From the NCBI RefSeq assembly GCF_025698545.1, contig NC_068577.1:45959250-46023249 (forward strand): a DNA stretch of 64,000 nt, read 5' to 3'. Below, piece after piece: positions 62,277-64,000 of the stretch (the stretch's first letter is position 1; every line of letters begins with the position of its first letter). A program made the position numbers and the translations under genes. The stretch comes from Gossypium raimondii (taxonomy: Eukaryota > Streptophyta > Magnoliopsida > Malvales > Malvaceae). The notes below the pieces were generated by a model, which had not been told where the DNA came from, made no database searches, and saw nothing but the letters and a program-made list of their open reading frames with translations.

Positions 62277-64000
62277 CTAAACTGTATTTAGCAGTGGTGC
62301 AGATATACGGTACCTGCTCCTACCTTTTCTTGCACTAGATATGCTAGTAACCAAGGAGTTATATGTGATTCCAAGAGCATTAGCTCCCATAAGCTTTAAT
62401 CCAATATTATTTATCAAATACACCAACTTACTTTCATCTTCTCCAGTTACCATCTGTAGCTCATGTGCCTGTTCACGGGACAATGCTGCGTACAGCTGCA
62501 ATGATTGATTCGATTGGGGGTCACAGCTTTTTTCCAGCACCTTCCTCATATCATCTGTGCAATTATCAAAAGTAATTCTCAAAAGCGCCAATGATTTAGG
62601 GTCCTCTGTTAATGGATTGAACACAAAAGAGAACTTCCCAAATACTAGATCAGGCATCTTGAACAGATCACCCAATTGATCACTGCTTGGTCCAACATTC
62701 CGCTGCACAGACCTCCTAAAGTAGTTTTGGCGACCTCTTGTGGCACGGAGAATACGCGAAGCTTCCCTTAACCCACTCAAATAGGCACCATGCATGGTGG
62801 CTGGATATTGCCGAGTTGTGGCTTCACCAGCAAAAAACAACCTATTGCCTATACTTTCTGCAAGTATATCATAATCCCTGCCGGATGACTGTACCCTAAC
62901 ATGAGAGTATGAACCATATGAAAAGGGATCATTTCCCCATCTTGTACAAATTGTCTGTATAGGGTCAGGTACATCTACACCTTTTGGACCATATATACCT
63001 GCAAGGAAAATCAATAGATCACAAGGCTGCTTTCCCAATATAGAGACAGAAAATACCAGAGCATAACCATGAAAAACGAGGCTAAATAATATATAGCACC
63101 TCTAAGTTTGCTTAGAACGCGATGGAGCAAGAGTGAAGGATCTGTGCGCTCAAATGTTTGTGCAGCTTTACCAGCCACCAGCGCAATCAACACCGGACCC
63201 CCGGAAACAGTGTGGTAGCTGTAGAATAAAAAGAACTCCCCACGGTTATCACTGGTATCATTGAGACATCCAAATGTATCCAACTCTTCTCCCCAAAAAA
63301 CATGAGAGAAAATCATGGCAACTTTATTCAGGAGCCCGAAACCTAATCTGTCAATTGCAGCTAGCTTTCTTTGAGGTAACTCTGGCTCAAATCTAATGGT
63401 CCTTCTCTTCAAGACTCCAAGAGGCACAGTACAAAGAACCATATCTGCTTGGAATGCTTGCTTACCGGTAACAACCTCAACTCCTTCAACACCATATCTA
63501 ATAGCATCAACTGTTTTCCCATAGATTATGGGAACTCCATCACATAATGCTTTTATCAATCTCCAGTTCCCTCCAGCAAGAAAACAATGGTCTCCACCCA
63601 TCTCATAAGGATCATCCTGGTCCCAGTAGGCAGCAGACAAGTCAGAAAGACATCCTGCATTTGCATATTCCAAATTAGCAAGATGCCATTCCAAAAGTTG
63701 TCTCTCCTCTGGGCTTCTAGCCACACCATACAACTGTCTTAGCTTTTCCAGAACTGATCCAAGAGAAATATAATTAGCAAATCCACCCATTATTTTTCTC
63801 AGTTCATTGACTTTGTCAAGCAACTTGTTAAAGATCATTTCAGTCTTCGAGTCAATTACCTTATTGACAGGCACCCCATCAGGTTTATATAAAGGGCAAT
63901 TATCTCGGACCTTATGAAGTGGAATAGAAAGTTGCCGGGCCAGAACTCCAAGAGGATTGGCATGGATGCCAGTGATTACACTACCACCAAGATCCACAGC
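62277..64000 (-). CDS. LDL2: LSD1-like histone demethylase LDL2, C-terminal part (runs off the window)
   Basis: FAD-dependent amine oxidase of the LSD1 type, expected to remove methyl groups from histone H3 Lys4 in the nucleus. Two exons are visible on the minus strand: 64000-63100 (5' end outside the window) and 62998-62277, joined LSKLRG|IYGPKG across a GT..AG intron. Visible motifs are DLGGSVITG, WHLANLEYANAG, YWDQDDPYEMGGDHCFLAGG, the LGFGLLNKVA lysine equivalent to the conserved LSD1 catalytic-site lysine, and FFAGEATTRQYPATMHGAYL, which contacts FAD. The sequence FLAGGNWRLI and the long C-terminal extension (to ...SARKGRSRYRISAPLLNTV) fit LDL2 better than LDL1, FLD or LDL3. The N-terminal SWIRM domain lies beyond the window. 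Confidence 0.92.

Overview
This is nuclear DNA of a flowering plant, most like cotton (Gossypium). The reasons are spliced genes with GT..AG introns, plant-only families (thylakoid CcdA, AGD5/NEVERSHED, LDL2, REDUCED WALL ACETYLATION, NLR coiled coil), AT-rich intergenic DNA and stacked LTR retrotransposons. The species call rests on the general look of the repeats and genes, not on a search.

Positions 1-31.8 kb are almost entirely mobile elements nested inside each other. An old Gypsy-type LTR (A: 1-1384, 19430-20234, 23212-23430, 26251-26322) was split by three later insertions of the same broad LTR type: LTR B (1385-1735 plus 16493-19429), solo LTR C (20235-23211, target duplication TTAAT/TTGAT) and solo LTR D (23431-26250, perfect duplication TTTTA). 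LTR B was itself broken by a minus-strand chromovirus-type Gypsy element with decayed gag-pol (about 1736-16492). The 3' LTR of that element received a 6.4-kb CACTA transposon (2472-8917, duplication TAT). The CACTA element carries exons, with their introns, from at least two recognisable host genes (RWA and DUF3755) and one unidentified gene. Beyond 26.3 kb lie Copia-type LTR remnants in opposite orientations and a MITE-like element.

Positions 32-43.2 kb are a gene island: CCDA (plus, 12 exons, 348 aa), AGD5/NEV (minus, 11 exons, 535 aa, convergent with CCDA) and a small two-exon plant protein (94 aa). In all three, the spliced exon lengths sum to an uninterrupted reading frame.

Positions 45147-56795 hold one Tat/Ogre-like Gypsy element with perfect ACCTC target duplications, 2.5-kb LTRs, a PBS, broken gag, a mostly deleted pol and a long tandem array before the 3' LTR.

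Positions 57-64 kb are genic: a 185-aa unknown protein with an internal repeat and coiled coil; an uninterrupted 560-codon frame joining an NLR-type coiled coil to a complete monodehydroascorbate reductase (a probable retrogene chimera); and the 3' part of a minus-strand LSD1-like histone demethylase (LDL2) that runs off the window.

The genes do not form a pathway. They serve separate housekeeping roles in the thylakoid, the trans-Golgi, chromatin and ascorbate recycling. The most notable items are the CC-MDAR fusion, the gene-capturing CACTA element, and paired palindrome differences between the two LTRs of the Tat/Ogre-like element, which may be biological or an assembly artefact at CAG/CTG sites.
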